Below, piece after piece: positions 23,257 through 31,217 of a DNA stretch of 37,683 nt. The DNA lies in the IMG/VR virus record IMGVR_UViG_3300043466_001485, positions 1 through 37,683 of that record. One strand, written 5' to 3'. Under the pieces are notes generated by a model. It saw only the letters and a program-made list of their open reading frames with translations. It was not told where the DNA came from and ran no database searches. A program made the position numbers and the translations under genes. Numbering within the stretch: the first letter of the stretch is position 1; every line of letters begins with the position of its first letter. Origin of the DNA: a virus.

Positions 23257-23666
23257 GCGAGGAGAATCAAAGCCTGGTTGGCTGTTGGTGTTGGAAATTT
23301 GAGTTCAAATTTCCCATCCGTGACATGGCGCTCCGCGCCGAAATTGAGCACGCAGAGAGCCGCGCCATCTTTGCTCGCGTTGTAGATCAGAGCGCCAGAT
23401 GCGGAGAACGTGGCATTGTCGAGGACAACGTCGGAGAACGTGACGTAGGCATTTTTCCCGGCCATGCCATTGCGAAAGCCTTTGAGAAGGACGCCGCCGA
23501 TCGGATAGCCTTTGCCGGTGATTTCCCCGGCGCTTGTATAGCTTCGAGTGTTCGGCCCGATCTTCGCGTCACGTCCATAAAAAGCGATGCGGTAATCGTC
23601 GCCAGGTTGATGGACGCCGAACAAAAAAGCCTTTTTGGCTTCGAAGCAAATTCCGTGTTGAATCAT
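23253..23666 (-). CDS. Minor virion protein, 137 aa
   Basis: Coupled to the portal gene by ATGA. The layout, KAFLFGVHQPGDDYRIAFYGRDAKIG then GYPIGGVLLKGF, ASGALIYNASKDGAALCVLNFG and a beta C-terminus, belongs to a widespread phage protein found in head and tail modules (a small beta sandwich, often reported as hypothetical). The repeated occurrence of this pattern supports a virion role. Confidence 0.65.
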   Translation of the reverse strand: MIQHGICFEAKKAFLFGVHQPGDDYRIAFYGRDAKIGPNTRSYTSAGEITGKGYPIGGVLLKGFRNGMAGKNAYVTFSDVVLDNATFSASGALIYNASKDGAALCVLNFGAERHVTDGKFELKFPTPTANQALILLA

Positions 23667-25864
23667 AATTTCGATTGGTTGTAGCAGACAGCGGCGCGTT
23701 GATCGGCCTGTGGATATTCGGAAACCATCAAATCATCTTGCATACACCGTGCAACGAAATCTTGCTCGCTCTCTCCGCTCGACGGAGTCGGCATGACGAG
23801 TTCGGTCTTGTCCACGAGCGATGCCGATGTGGGTTGCCCGTAAGCGTCAAATTCAAACTTGACGGCCTTCAGTTTTTTGGAGGCGATTTTCTTGACTTTG
23901 GCCGCCGCCCACTCTGCGCCTGCGTCGCCGCCCCAGAGAGCCCACGCAATGCGGCCCGCCGACGGGAAGCCCGTCTCGCCCGGTCGGAAGCCTGTCGCCT
24001 TTTTATCGACCGCATGGCGAGAGAAGAAAGAGTGCATGCGCTTGACGGTGGAGTCGGAAAGGTTCTTTCGATTCGCAATGTCACGAGCGCGCGCCACACC
24101 CACAGCAGTGCCTCCACGACCATGTTCTCGACGCCATTGCAAGCCCCTTTTAGCTTCCGTCGCCATTGATTCATTCGGGAGGTTTTGACGTGTGTCGAGT
24201 TCATTCGTTGTTGGTTCTGCTTCGATTGGCGCTTGCTTTGCATTGATGATTTTAGCGGCGGCATCTTCGTCCATGCCGAAGACAGTAACGAGGATGATGG
24301 CGACCTGTTCGGGTGTTAGCTTACCCTCACCCATGGCAGCAAGAATTCCACCGAGCGCATCAGTTCCACCGATGCCGATTGAATCAATGAGAGGAGGTGC
24401 AGATTCTTCACCTTCCTCGATCTTGGAATCGATGATCGTGATCGGCACGGAATCGGAAATGCGGCTTGGTTGCACCTCGTATTCTTGGCCGAGTTCCTTG
24501 ATCATCGCGGCCTCTTTGGCGCGCGCTCGCAGGGCTTCTTCGTAATCTTCGCCAGCATCGCTGTAGATTTGTCCAGCGGTCTTGAGACCAGCTTTCCAAA
24601 GCGCAATGTCCGCATTGGCTTCGCGCCCATAATCGATCGAGACCTTGGCCGGCCAGCACCAGCGACCATCCAAGAGATATTCGCTGGACGGCAGGAGTCC
24701 ACGCGCGGAGGCATCCAACAAGACAATGTTCTTGATGCGCTCGAGAAATTGACGCTCCAAGAATCCGCGCCAGCGAGCAAACGTGCGCTCGGCCATAGCG
24801 GCCTCGAGACGCGCCATTGGCCCCGATTTGTCGGCATCGTAAGCGAATCCATACGGCAGGCCAACCGCCATGCAGATGTGCGATTGCACCATTCTCACGA
24901 ATTCTTGGAAGGCACCGCCGGGGCGTTCGCTTTTGAAGACCTCCATCTTCTCGCCGGGTGTCAGATAGTTGACGGTTCCGGGTTCGATCGAGGAAAGACG
25001 CTGGAGCTGATTGCTGTCGGAAATTGTCGCACGTGTGAAATAATCGCTCGGATCCGCCGCGCCATTTTCAGAGTAGATGATGCCAGTCTGGTAAGCAGCC
25101 CATTTGATCGCCTGCACTTCGGCTTTGATCGTCTCTTGTAGATCCCGAGTCGCATTCAGAGCGGACGCAAAGGCGCTTCGTCCACGGTATTCGTCGAGGC
25201 GCATTGCGTCGAAAATGTGAACGAATTCAGAAGCCGCAACATCAGCTGGCGAGATATATTGGTTGTTGATCGTGCGCGAAAAGATCGTGAACGACACCGG
25301 CCTTCCGTATTCATCAAGATTGATTCCGCCGATGTATTTGTCGGTATCGGTGCGGTCGTATGGCGAACCGATGCGATCAGCCTCGACCGATTGCAAGCGA
25401 AGATCGGCGCCGTCGCGAACAATGATAAATCCGCAATCACCATCGCGGAGGACTGCCATCACGGCGAGCTGAAGCAATTCAATGAATCCGTGGCGACGCG
25501 AGAAATCGCACGATGCGCACCATTTCGCCCAGTAGCGTTCGACCGCTTCATCGAGTTCATGGTCGCCAGTCCGGGCTTGATAGTTCAAGCGGCCAGCAAC
25601 ATAGGTCGCGAATTTGAGGAGGAGAGAGCGAACGGGCGAGAAGTTGTCAGCAAGGTCACGTGCGGCACGGATTAGTTGGTATCGTTCGCGTGTTGCGGAT
25701 GTGTCTTCTGCGCCCGAAATGTTTCTTGAAATCCCGCGCTTAGTCGAATCCAGAGCGGCATCAAAGCGCCCGAATTCACGCAGGCGTGCCTGTTCGACCA
25801 TGCGCGTCATGGCCAACTTAGGTGACACGACTGCCAGCGCGCGGGTGATAAGGTCAGGCTTCAT
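23663..25864 (-). CDS. Portal protein (lambda gpB family) with two extra C-terminal modules
   Basis: 733 aa, about 170 longer than the usual portal core. Residues 1-500 show the lambda-type portal pattern (NFSPVRSLLLKFATYVAG, HGFIELLQLAVMAVLRDGDCGF, YRGRSAFASALNATRDLQETI, GLPYGFAYDADKSGPMARLEAAM, trimmed). Residues 567-658 form a second module (AKRGLQWRREHGRGGTAVG, NRKNLSDSTVKRMHSFFSRH, GRIAWALWGGDAG), usually found in capsid-protease-type proteins. Residues 691-733 hold a short MPTPSSGESEQDFVARCM module with a conserved RCM and C-terminal AVCYNQ. ATGA overlaps join it to both neighbours. Confidence 0.88.
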   Translation of the reverse strand: MKPDLITRALAVVSPKLAMTRMVEQARLREFGRFDAALDSTKRGISRNISGAEDTSATRERYQLIRAARDLADNFSPVRSLLLKFATYVAGRLNYQARTGDHELDEAVERYWAKWCASCDFSRRHGFIELLQLAVMAVLRDGDCGFIIVRDGADLRLQSVEADRIGSPYDRTDTDKYIGGINLDEYGRPVSFTIFSRTINNQYISPADVAASEFVHIFDAMRLDEYRGRSAFASALNATRDLQETIKAEVQAIKWAAYQTGIIYSENGAADPSDYFTRATISDSNQLQRLSSIEPGTVNYLTPGEKMEVFKSERPGGAFQEFVRMVQSHICMAVGLPYGFAYDADKSGPMARLEAAMAERTFARWRGFLERQFLERIKNIVLLDASARGLLPSSEYLLDGRWCWPAKVSIDYGREANADIALWKAGLKTAGQIYSDAGEDYEEALRARAKEAAMIKELGQEYEVQPSRISDSVPITIIDSKIEEGEESAPPLIDSIGIGGTDALGGILAAMGEGKLTPEQVAIILVTVFGMDEDAAAKIINAKQAPIEAEPTTNELDTRQNLPNESMATEAKRGLQWRREHGRGGTAVGVARARDIANRKNLSDSTVKRMHSFFSRHAVDKKATGFRPGETGFPSAGRIAWALWGGDAGAEWAAAKVKKIASKKLKAVKFEFDAYGQPTSASLVDKTELVMPTPSSGESEQDFVARCMQDDLMVSEYPQADQRAAVCYNQSKL

Positions 25865-26130
25865 GGGCGTTGTGTCGGGAATGATGTCACAAACTTCTTG
25901 ACGCGCAACCCACGAGAATCATCGATCGCCGCTTGGAGTTCTTTGATCGTGTCAGAGACTTCGGCCAAATTCGCGCGGGTGAATGACCGCCCGGCGATGC
26001 TGTAGCTCGCCCCAGCCACGGCAATGGCCTTCAAGCAGGAGGTGAAATCGATCAGCAATTCTTGCAACGTGGCAAGCGGCAGACCGAAAAATGTTTTTTT
26101 AAGAGCCATCCTTTTTGAGGGCCTTGTCAA
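25861..26130 (-). CDS. gpW-like head-tail joining protein candidate
   Basis: 89 aa. The frame begins at a TTG at 26130 that overlaps the terminase stop (TTGA), or at the ATG at 26109, 17 bases further on; the second gives 82 aa. ATLQELLIDFTSCLKAIA, then YSIAGRSFTRANLAEVSDTIKELQAAI, matches the helix-hairpin-helix pattern of gpW (short helix, beta turn with aromatic residue, second helix ending in EL). It is placed between terminase and portal, as gpW is in lambda. Confidence 0.65.
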   Translation of the reverse strand: MTRPSKRMALKKTFFGLPLATLQELLIDFTSCLKAIAVAGASYSIAGRSFTRANLAEVSDTIKELQAAIDDSRGLRVKKFVTSFPTQRP

Positions 26131-27851
26131 ATTTCAGTCGGCAGAACCCGCGCCAACATTGCGGCGGCGAGCGCGATGCACTCGCAGTCCCAAAGGTGAT
26201 TCGCTTTGCCCCCGAGGCGCACCCATCGCTGCTCGACCTGCTTCGTTTTTGCATTGACAACATCGCGCTTGGCTTCGGAGAGCATGTGCCGCCGGTATTC
26301 ATCGGAGGCATCCCGCGGGACTTCCCACAGCGGCACGGCATCGGGTTGTCGCAATGCGGCCAACCTGTCTTTGATGCCTTCGTTGGAGTAGAAAAAGTAT
26401 GCGCATTTGAGCCCATGCGAACCTGCCTGTGCCGCCTCAATTTTGGAAACAAATCGCTTGATGCGTCTGCCGCCTTCTTGCGTCCAGAATCCATCGGAAC
26501 CGCTTCCGTGCGAGGCCGTCCAACCGCGCTTGGCGCATTGCTCGTAAACGATCGGCGTGTCGTAGCCTGCGTCCACCACCACGCATCGCGGTGCGATATT
26601 GTATTGAGTCGCCAGTCCATCCAACATTTCCCACGTCAGCGGTCGCGATTCGTGAATCAACCGTGATGATCCATCAACGCGGAACGCGCGGATGATTGCC
26701 CAGAAATGGTCGCGCTGTTTATCGACTGCGAGAAACCGGAACGCTTCGCCATCGATCTTCTGGCCCTCCGTAAATTCGCCCTTGCCATAGTCCGCAGTCG
26801 AAACATCCGGGAGATCAGAGACGACCTCCTCGACCCATGGATTTGCCTTGCGCTTTTGAACGAATTGTTTTAGCGGTTCCACGTTCCCGCTGTGCTTGGC
26901 TTCGTTCGCTTCCAGAAATTCGCGGACAAGCGAGAACCACGGGATCCACCAGACAGCGTGCGCCGGGAATTCGAACGATCTGACGCCTCGCACCGGATGT
27001 GGATTCATGGCGCGATAGCTCCCGCGCCCTGCGAGCTGGCGCCTTTGAGCGGCGGTATCGCAAAATACCGAAGTGCAATGTTGGCATTTCATCGAAACGC
27101 TGGCTTCCAGTTCATCCCATTTCCAGCCGCTCTCGCCCTTGGCTTCATTGTCCCAGGTAATGGCGTCGAATAAATATCGTTGCCATGCTCCGCAACTCGG
27201 ACACTCGAAACCCCAGACCTCTTGCGTTCCGTTGTTCCATTCCCCATCGGCCTCGTGCGGTGAATCCCAGCCCTGCGAGACGAGAATCGTCTTGCGATTC
27301 CATCGATCGTGGTGCCGCGCTTTGAGTTCCTTGATCATACCGCCTTTCCAGCGCCAGACCTCATCCCCCACGCAGTAGCGCATGGACTTTTCTTGGAGGT
27401 TGGTGATGTTGGCGCCACCGGCGAAGAGCGCCATATGCGGGAAGAGGATTGTGGTTTTCCGCATGGCGTGACGGTCTTCGGGAAAGAGTGAGCGCACTGG
27501 CTCGCATTCTTGGAAAATTGGGATGAGGCGACTCTCAGTCCAATCTTTAACCATGTCATCTGTTTGTCCAACAAGGAGTGTTGGCCCCGGCTTCTGTGCA
27601 ACAATATAACACGTAAGCGTTTCAAGGAAAGTGGTTTTCCCACCTCCTGTCGGGGCTCTTAATACAACCTCGACTGCCTCGTCATCCGTGGCCGCAATGA
27701 GCGGAGCATTGAGCCACGGCGCGACCGCGCGGTCGAAGCGGCTCGATCGGTCGCTGTTCGGGAAGCGGACATGGGCTTCTGCCCAGTCCAAGATGGTTCC
27801 CGAGAATGCGAGTTTGATGCCTTTGCAGAAGCCGGTGATCAATGCGCTCAT
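26127..27851 (-). CDS. Terminase large subunit (lambda GpA family)
   Basis: 574 aa from the ATG at 27851, chosen because it overlaps the upstream stop (ATGA); a start seven codons earlier is also open. Walker A is APTGGGKTTF (66-75, K72), Walker B is YCVGDE (159-164), with CxxC pairs at C217/C220 and C256/C259 forming the GpA zinc ribbon. Nuclease acids are FLAVDKQ (D377) and VVVDAGYD (D427), with a third near residue 555 (WDCECIA). This is the cos-type packaging motor. The gene overlaps the gpW-like gene by four bases. Confidence 0.93.
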   Translation of the reverse strand: MSALITGFCKGIKLAFSGTILDWAEAHVRFPNSDRSSRFDRAVAPWLNAPLIAATDDEAVEVVLRAPTGGGKTTFLETLTCYIVAQKPGPTLLVGQTDDMVKDWTESRLIPIFQECEPVRSLFPEDRHAMRKTTILFPHMALFAGGANITNLQEKSMRYCVGDEVWRWKGGMIKELKARHHDRWNRKTILVSQGWDSPHEADGEWNNGTQEVWGFECPSCGAWQRYLFDAITWDNEAKGESGWKWDELEASVSMKCQHCTSVFCDTAAQRRQLAGRGSYRAMNPHPVRGVRSFEFPAHAVWWIPWFSLVREFLEANEAKHSGNVEPLKQFVQKRKANPWVEEVVSDLPDVSTADYGKGEFTEGQKIDGEAFRFLAVDKQRDHFWAIIRAFRVDGSSRLIHESRPLTWEMLDGLATQYNIAPRCVVVDAGYDTPIVYEQCAKRGWTASHGSGSDGFWTQEGGRRIKRFVSKIEAAQAGSHGLKCAYFFYSNEGIKDRLAALRQPDAVPLWEVPRDASDEYRRHMLSEAKRDVVNAKTKQVEQRWVRLGGKANHLWDCECIALAAAMLARVLPTEI

Positions 27852-28012
27852 TTGATTTTTCTTGCAATCCATTTCGAGCGCGAAACACTACCGCGCTCGC
27901 GATCAATACGCTCCCAATCAGAGACCTGGAGCGATACTGATTTTGCAATGGCCTTTCGGCCTTTCCCTGATCCGGGCTTTCGCCCGGAGCCTTTGCGTGC
28001 GCCGCCTCTCAT
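27848..28012 (-). CDS. Ribbon-helix-helix protein, 54 aa
   Basis: ATG at 28012 and TGA at 27848-27850, with ATGA overlaps to both neighbours. The N-terminus is a basic Gly-rich tail (GGARKGSGRKPGSGKGRK) of the type often found before DNA-binding domains. KSVSLQVSDWERIDRERG then VSRSKWIARKI fits a MetJ/Arc ribbon-helix-helix domain with SVSLQV as the DNA-contact strand. It stands between two small genes and the large terminase and may bind packaging or promoter DNA. Confidence 0.7.
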   Translation of the reverse strand: MRGGARKGSGRKPGSGKGRKAIAKSVSLQVSDWERIDRERGSVSRSKWIARKIK

Positions 28013-28191
28013 TGTTTAATAAAATGTTGATAGGCGGCTCGCCATTTAACAATCAAATCCGAATGCTCTTGGCATTGGGGGTCCAGAAGCCATTGTTCAT
28101 CGTCGATTGCTTTACATGCAGCAATAAGGCGGTCAAGGTCGGCTTTGGCTGCCGCGTAAGTTACGTCAATTTTTTCGTCGTCAAGTTTCAT
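28009..28191 (-). CDS. Hypothetical protein, 60 aa
   Basis: Acidic, helical protein (MKLDDEKIDVTYAAAKADL ... DEQWLLDPQCQEHSDL) starting five bases after the tRNA-like sequence and ending with an ATGA overlap to the ribbon-helix-helix gene. No Shine-Dalgarno sequence; the leader is AAAAA. Function unknown. Confidence 0.6.
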   Translation of the reverse strand: MKLDDEKIDVTYAAAKADLDRLIAACKAIDDEQWLLDPQCQEHSDLIVKWRAAYQHFIKQ

Positions 28192-28195
28192 TTTT

Positions 28196-28221
28196 TAGAT
28201 GGCGCGGGGATCGAACCCGCG
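28196..28221 (-). other. tRNA T-arm and 3' acceptor-like sequence
   Basis: Minus strand GCGGG-TTCGATC-CCCGC is a five-pair stem with a perfect T-loop (TTCRANC pattern), followed by a seven-base GCCATCT acceptor-like strand and A. No matching 5' half (expected AGATGGC) occurs upstream, so it is not a full tRNA. It may be a fragment of a host tRNA, an attachment-site core or a chance hairpin. Confidence 0.45.
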
Positions 28222-28232
28222 TTGGTGTGAGG

Positions 28233-28466
28233 TTAGGCGACCGAGTATGGTTTGATGGACGCGATGTCCAATGCGATTTGTCCCGGCGTCGTTTCTGAAA
28301 GATTCTCGGGATTCACTGCTTTCAGAATCGCCATTGGGATATCGGCGATTCTTTTGAAATCAAGGATCACAAAGACTCCTGCGTTTTTTCCGCGCACGAT
28401 TTGGTTGAGGCGGAAGTTGTGGTTGAGGCCAGCTTCTTGAAGCTGGTTGAGAGTTGAAGTGTTCAT
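28233..28466 (-). CDS. Hypothetical protein, 77 aa
   Basis: The start is the ATG at 28466 (MNTSTLNQLQEAGL); upstream in-frame codons overlap a promoter-like sequence and are unlikely to be translated. The sequence has a mixed fold (FRLNQIVRGKNAGVFVILDFKR) and a Pro-containing C-terminus. It follows the small terminase and is probably made from its own promoter. The tRNA-like element begins 12 bases after its stop. Confidence 0.6.
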   Translation of the reverse strand: MNTSTLNQLQEAGLNHNFRLNQIVRGKNAGVFVILDFKRIADIPMAILKAVNPENLSETTPGQIALDIASIKPYSVA

Positions 28467-28476
28467 AACGGTGATG

Positions 28477-28505
28477 ACTATCTCACGGCTTTTGGAAGTC
28501 GTCAA
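28477..28505 (-). promoter_or_regulatory. Promoter candidate before the 28466 gene
   Basis: TTGACG, a 17-base spacer and GATAGT (four of six in the -10 box). The -10 ends 11 bases from the ATG, so the transcript would have only a few untranslated bases. Confidence 0.6.
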
Positions 28506-28522
28506 CAATTTTTTTCAAAAAT

Positions 28523-28555
28523 ATTTTCTGCCCCCATGATTTTTTTCTTTACAAA
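28523..28555 (-). repeat. Shared intergenic block, copy 2
   Basis: ATTTTCTGC, eight variable bases, TTTTTTTCTTTACAAA, the same order and spacing as at 1487-1519. It lies between the small terminase stop and the 28477-28505 promoter. Confidence 0.6.
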
Positions 28556-28577
28556 AATCAGAAAGCCCGCAGAGCCC

Positions 28578-29057
28578 CTATTTATGCGGTTCGGCGGCGT
28601 TGACTGATTGGAGTTCGGCCTTGATTTCCGAGAGCATTTGTTGCGTGCGCTCGTGCAATCGAGTGCGGATTTCTGCTTCGCCAAGACCGGCCAAGATGCC
28701 ACTGCAATCGTTCACGAGAGCCGCCAATTTCGCGCAGAGGATGGTGCCGACTCTCACGCCATCTTCTTCGATCTCGGCCTTCGAGACTAACTCGCCCCGG
28801 TCAGCCTGAATTTTGAGCCTGATTCGCTCCGTCTCCAGGATGGTCTTTTGCAACCGGGCTTCGGTGAGCGTGGTCGGCGCTTGTTCGCCACCACCTTTTT
28901 TTGCGAGGTAGGCGTCGCGCCATTTGGTTGCCTCTTCAACCGAGGAGATGGGCAACCCGAGTTTGACCCATTTGGCCACTGCTTGGCGGGAGACGCCCCA
29001 CGCGGTGGCGATGGTTTGGTGGCTAACCTGACAACCTCTTTTTTTTTGTTGAGTCAT
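28578..29057 (-). CDS. Terminase small subunit (Nu1-like)
   Basis: 159 aa. Residues 12-36 (SHQTIATAWGVSRQAVAKW region) form a helix-turn-helix, and the rest is long helices with basic and acidic faces (EARLQKTILETERIRLKIQADRGELVSKAEIEEDG). This matches DNA-binding small terminase subunits that pair with GpA. It is separated from the large subunit by three small genes. The start follows a near-leaderless promoter candidate. Confidence 0.8.
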   Translation of the reverse strand: MTQQKKRGCQVSHQTIATAWGVSRQAVAKWVKLGLPISSVEEATKWRDAYLAKKGGGEQAPTTLTEARLQKTILETERIRLKIQADRGELVSKAEIEEDGVRVGTILCAKLAALVNDCSGILAGLGEAEIRTRLHERTQQMLSEIKAELQSVNAAEPHK

Positions 29058-29069
29058 AAGAGACTAACG

Positions 29070-29097
29070 AGAGTATGTTAACCCGCTACAATTTCAA
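29070..29097 (-). promoter_or_regulatory. Weak promoter candidate before the small terminase gene
   Basis: TTGAAA, a 16-base spacer and TACTCT (three of six). The -35 starts 40 bases before the ATG, matching the spacing of the other candidates. Confidence 0.35.
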
Positions 29098-29121
29098 TAG
29101 CTTAGACATCTGTTTAGATTT

Positions 29122-30125
29122 TTATAAAAATTCAAATTGAAATGCGTGTGGAATTTTTGCGGATTTCTTCCTGTTGTCATGTATGAAAAGCGGCTGAAGA
29201 TTAGAAATGTGATTTGCGATTTTTAGATTTTTATCATCAGAAAAATCAAATGAAGAAAGCGGCATGATATGATCAATTTCCCACACGGTTCCATGGTTAG
29301 ACCAATTCATTCCCTTTTTAAATTTTGACTGAATTCTGTTAATTGCGTCTTGTAGTGTTGTGCCGAGAAATGATGTTGTCAATCTGCCACTCTTTTTTTG
29401 TTTGGCCTTCATAAGCATTCTATTTACACCGCCACGTAATTTTGCTTTAATGCGACGTTTAGGATTGTTTTTGTAGATTTTGGCTTGTTGTCTACCGCGT
29501 TCGCGCCCTGCATGAACGTCAGCCCAATAGCGAATACAACCGTCAGATACGCTCCTCCAATCAAAACCAGGACCATAGTTCTCTTGTGCCCGCATAATCA
29601 GTTCGCATTTACGTTTGAGCGATTTGATTATTTTGAGAGATTTGTTTATTTTCTTCAGCTCGTTCTGACGGTATATTTCTTGTTGAGATTTGATTTTGGT
29701 TGATTTGATTTTTGTTGATCTCTCGATCAGCCTATTAGCGGCTAGTTTCGAACTAGAGCGCGGCAGTCCTCGTTTCTTGATAATATATCGAACTCTTGGA
29801 TGTTTGACTCGGTATAAACGCCTGGCAATCGACTTAGATCCCATGCCAAGACCAGCAAGACAAGAGATGCAAAGAAGTTCAGTGTATGGATTTTTTTTGC
29901 GTTCGCTCAAAGACTCAGCGAAACATTCGTGTGAGCAGAATTTTTGATTCTTGCTTTCGGATTCGAAGGCTTTTGAGCAACGAGAACAGGAGCCTTGATA
30001 TTTTGTCCTTTTGGCCTTCCGCCCTTCTTGCCGTTGATTCTGGACGCTGTGGCCTTCTTCTGTGTCTTTGAGAGACCAAGAACCCTGCCGATATTGATTG
30101 GCTGATTGCAATGTGGACATAGCAT
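29122..30125 (-). pseudogene. HNH endonuclease gene with a -1 frame change near its 5' end
   Basis: Two frames are needed. The ATG at 30125 opens MLCPHCNQPINIGRVLGL ... ASRINGKKGGRPKGQ, a known-looking N-terminal module with a CxxC pair. The rest continues in the -1 frame as GSCSRCSKAFESESKNQKFCSHEC (a zinc ribbon, trimmed), a GLGMGSKSIARRL helix-turn segment and an HNH domain near the end (EIDHIMPLSSF, then HISNLQPLFIHDN). The change lies near 30000-30020, where no canonical slippery heptamer is in phase, so mutation, read error or an unusual shift is possible. The alternative start at 30120 stays in one frame. HNH proteins next to terminases can assist packaging. Confidence 0.6.
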
Positions 30126-30126
30126 G

Positions 30127-30154
30127 ACTGTAACCTAACTGATGGGTTTGTCAA
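30127..30154 (-). promoter_or_regulatory. Promoter candidate before the HNH gene
   Basis: A full TTGACA, a 16-base spacer and TACAGT (four of six). The start point would fall near 30120, at or after the first ATG, favouring a leaderless transcript that begins at the ATG at 30120 or a start slightly upstream. Confidence 0.45.
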
Positions 30155-30679
30155 CTACAAATCCAATTTCTTTGCAAATTCGATGATGGGCTTCAGAGCC
30201 AGAATCATGTTGTGCCTCTCATGCTCTTCCCATTTTTCAATTGGTCGTGACTCAATCATCGCATCAAGTGATTTGGTGAGTTTCCCAGCGAACGAGAACC
30301 AACCGAGCGCAACGCTCGCACCCTTGGCCACGGGCTCACCTGCAGCGGATGATGGCGGCGGTAATAGCCCGAGCCATTGCGTGCCGACCTTGGCCACGTC
30401 ACTTGGCCAGAGGTCAAGCATAAGCTGTTCGCGATTGCGGGCGAGATGGACGGCCTTTTCGGCATCGCTGGCGGGAATGCCGATTCTCGCGAGCCATTCG
30501 GCCCTAGAACCGCGTTGCGCGTCTTTGGCGACCATGAGCATGGTCCCGCAGTCTGCGAGAGCCAGAACGGCCTCTCGTGCGTTATCTTTGGCGGTAGCGG
30601 CCAACGTCATGGCACGCTCATATTGTGCGCGTGCTTCCAGTTCGGCTGGTGTCAGGTCAGGGTTGATTTCGATGTCCAT
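30155..30679 (-). CDS. Hypothetical protein, 174 aa (DUF3102-like impression)
   Basis: Overlaps the end of the HTH gene by 23 bases. TMLMVAKDAQRGSRAEWLARIGIPASDAEKAVHLA resembles the pattern of DUF3102-like phage proteins (a helix, then W-L-x-x-x-G-x-S). The second half has LGLLPPPSSAAGEPVAKG and an acidic-basic helical end. It is coded between the HTH protein and the HNH gene. The family call is weak. Confidence 0.5.
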   Translation of the reverse strand: MDIEINPDLTPAELEARAQYERAMTLAATAKDNAREAVLALADCGTMLMVAKDAQRGSRAEWLARIGIPASDAEKAVHLARNREQLMLDLWPSDVAKVGTQWLGLLPPPSSAAGEPVAKGASVALGWFSFAGKLTKSLDAMIESRPIEKWEEHERHNMILALKPIIEFAKKLDL

Positions 30680-31079
30680 TAGTTTTTTTGTAAATTTGGC
30701 GAGCGACTTCAGTTTTCAGGGATGGCGATGGTGGCAGGCCCAATTCGTCGATTAGGTCGATTGCGATTTTGCTGATAGCCTGCTTGGTGCAGCCGATCTG
30801 CCGGGCGACGTCAAGCATCGTTAGCCCCGCAGTGCAGGGATGCCCGAGCGCGAATGCGACTCCCCACAATAGCGGCGTCGGACGTTGCGAGCGGGCGTGC
30901 AGGAATGAAACGAGGTCATTGATCTTAACGAGCATTTTAAGCGAGGCATCTCGATAACTGGCCATCGGCTCTTCGGTCGGGAAGAGCCTGACAGCCGCGT
31001 TGCAAGGCTCATCACAGAAGCCCGCGTAGTCGACCTCGTAGCTTGCCTCGTCATATTCCGCCGCGTCTCTCTCAATCAT
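30657..31079 (-). CDS. HTH DNA-binding protein (sigma region 4-like turn)
   Basis: 140 aa. The N-terminus is acidic (DAAEYDEASYEVDYAGF). Residues 87-108 (TMLDVARQIGCTKQAISKIA) form a helix-turn-helix with the LDVARQIG pattern of region 4-type domains. It is the first gene after the non-coding region and has a TTGACA promoter candidate. A control role over late genes is plausible from position but not shown. Confidence 0.65.
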   Translation of the reverse strand: MIERDAAEYDEASYEVDYAGFCDEPCNAAVRLFPTEEPMASYRDASLKMLVKINDLVSFLHARSQRPTPLLWGVAFALGHPCTAGLTMLDVARQIGCTKQAISKIAIDLIDELGLPPSPSLKTEVARQIYKKTNGHRNQP

Positions 31080-31091
31080 ATTTGTGTGGCG

Positions 31092-31119
31092 ATTGTGGTT
31101 GATTTTGTGGGTGTGTCAA
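31092..31119 (-). promoter_or_regulatory. Promoter candidate before the HTH gene
   Basis: TTGACA, a 16-base spacer and CACAAT (four of six). The -35 begins 40 bases before the ATG at 31079. A second TTGAC box lies about 35 bases upstream, near 31151. Confidence 0.55.
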
Positions 31120-31188
31120 AGAGTTTTAAATCGCAAAATGTCCCCGCGCGTCAAAGATGCCATAAAAACTAACGAAGACCAAAAAATA

Positions 31189-31217
31189 CCCCCCCCCCCT
31201 TTAAGGGGGGGTTTTTT
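31189..31217. terminator. GC hairpin with T-run, bidirectional
   Basis: Eleven C and seven G flank TTTAA; seven or more pairs can form. On the plus strand TTTTTT follows directly; on the minus strand TATTTTTT follows. It would stop the replication operon, read on the minus strand. The long C run may contain assembly error. Confidence 0.75.

Noticed and set aside
24470-25141. 223-codon open frame on the plus strand
   Set aside because: Antisense to the portal gene, with no recognisable domain.
28160-28270. A complete tRNA gene
   Set aside because: Only the T-arm and 3' strand are present; no matching 5' acceptor strand, D-arm or anticodon arm can be built upstream.
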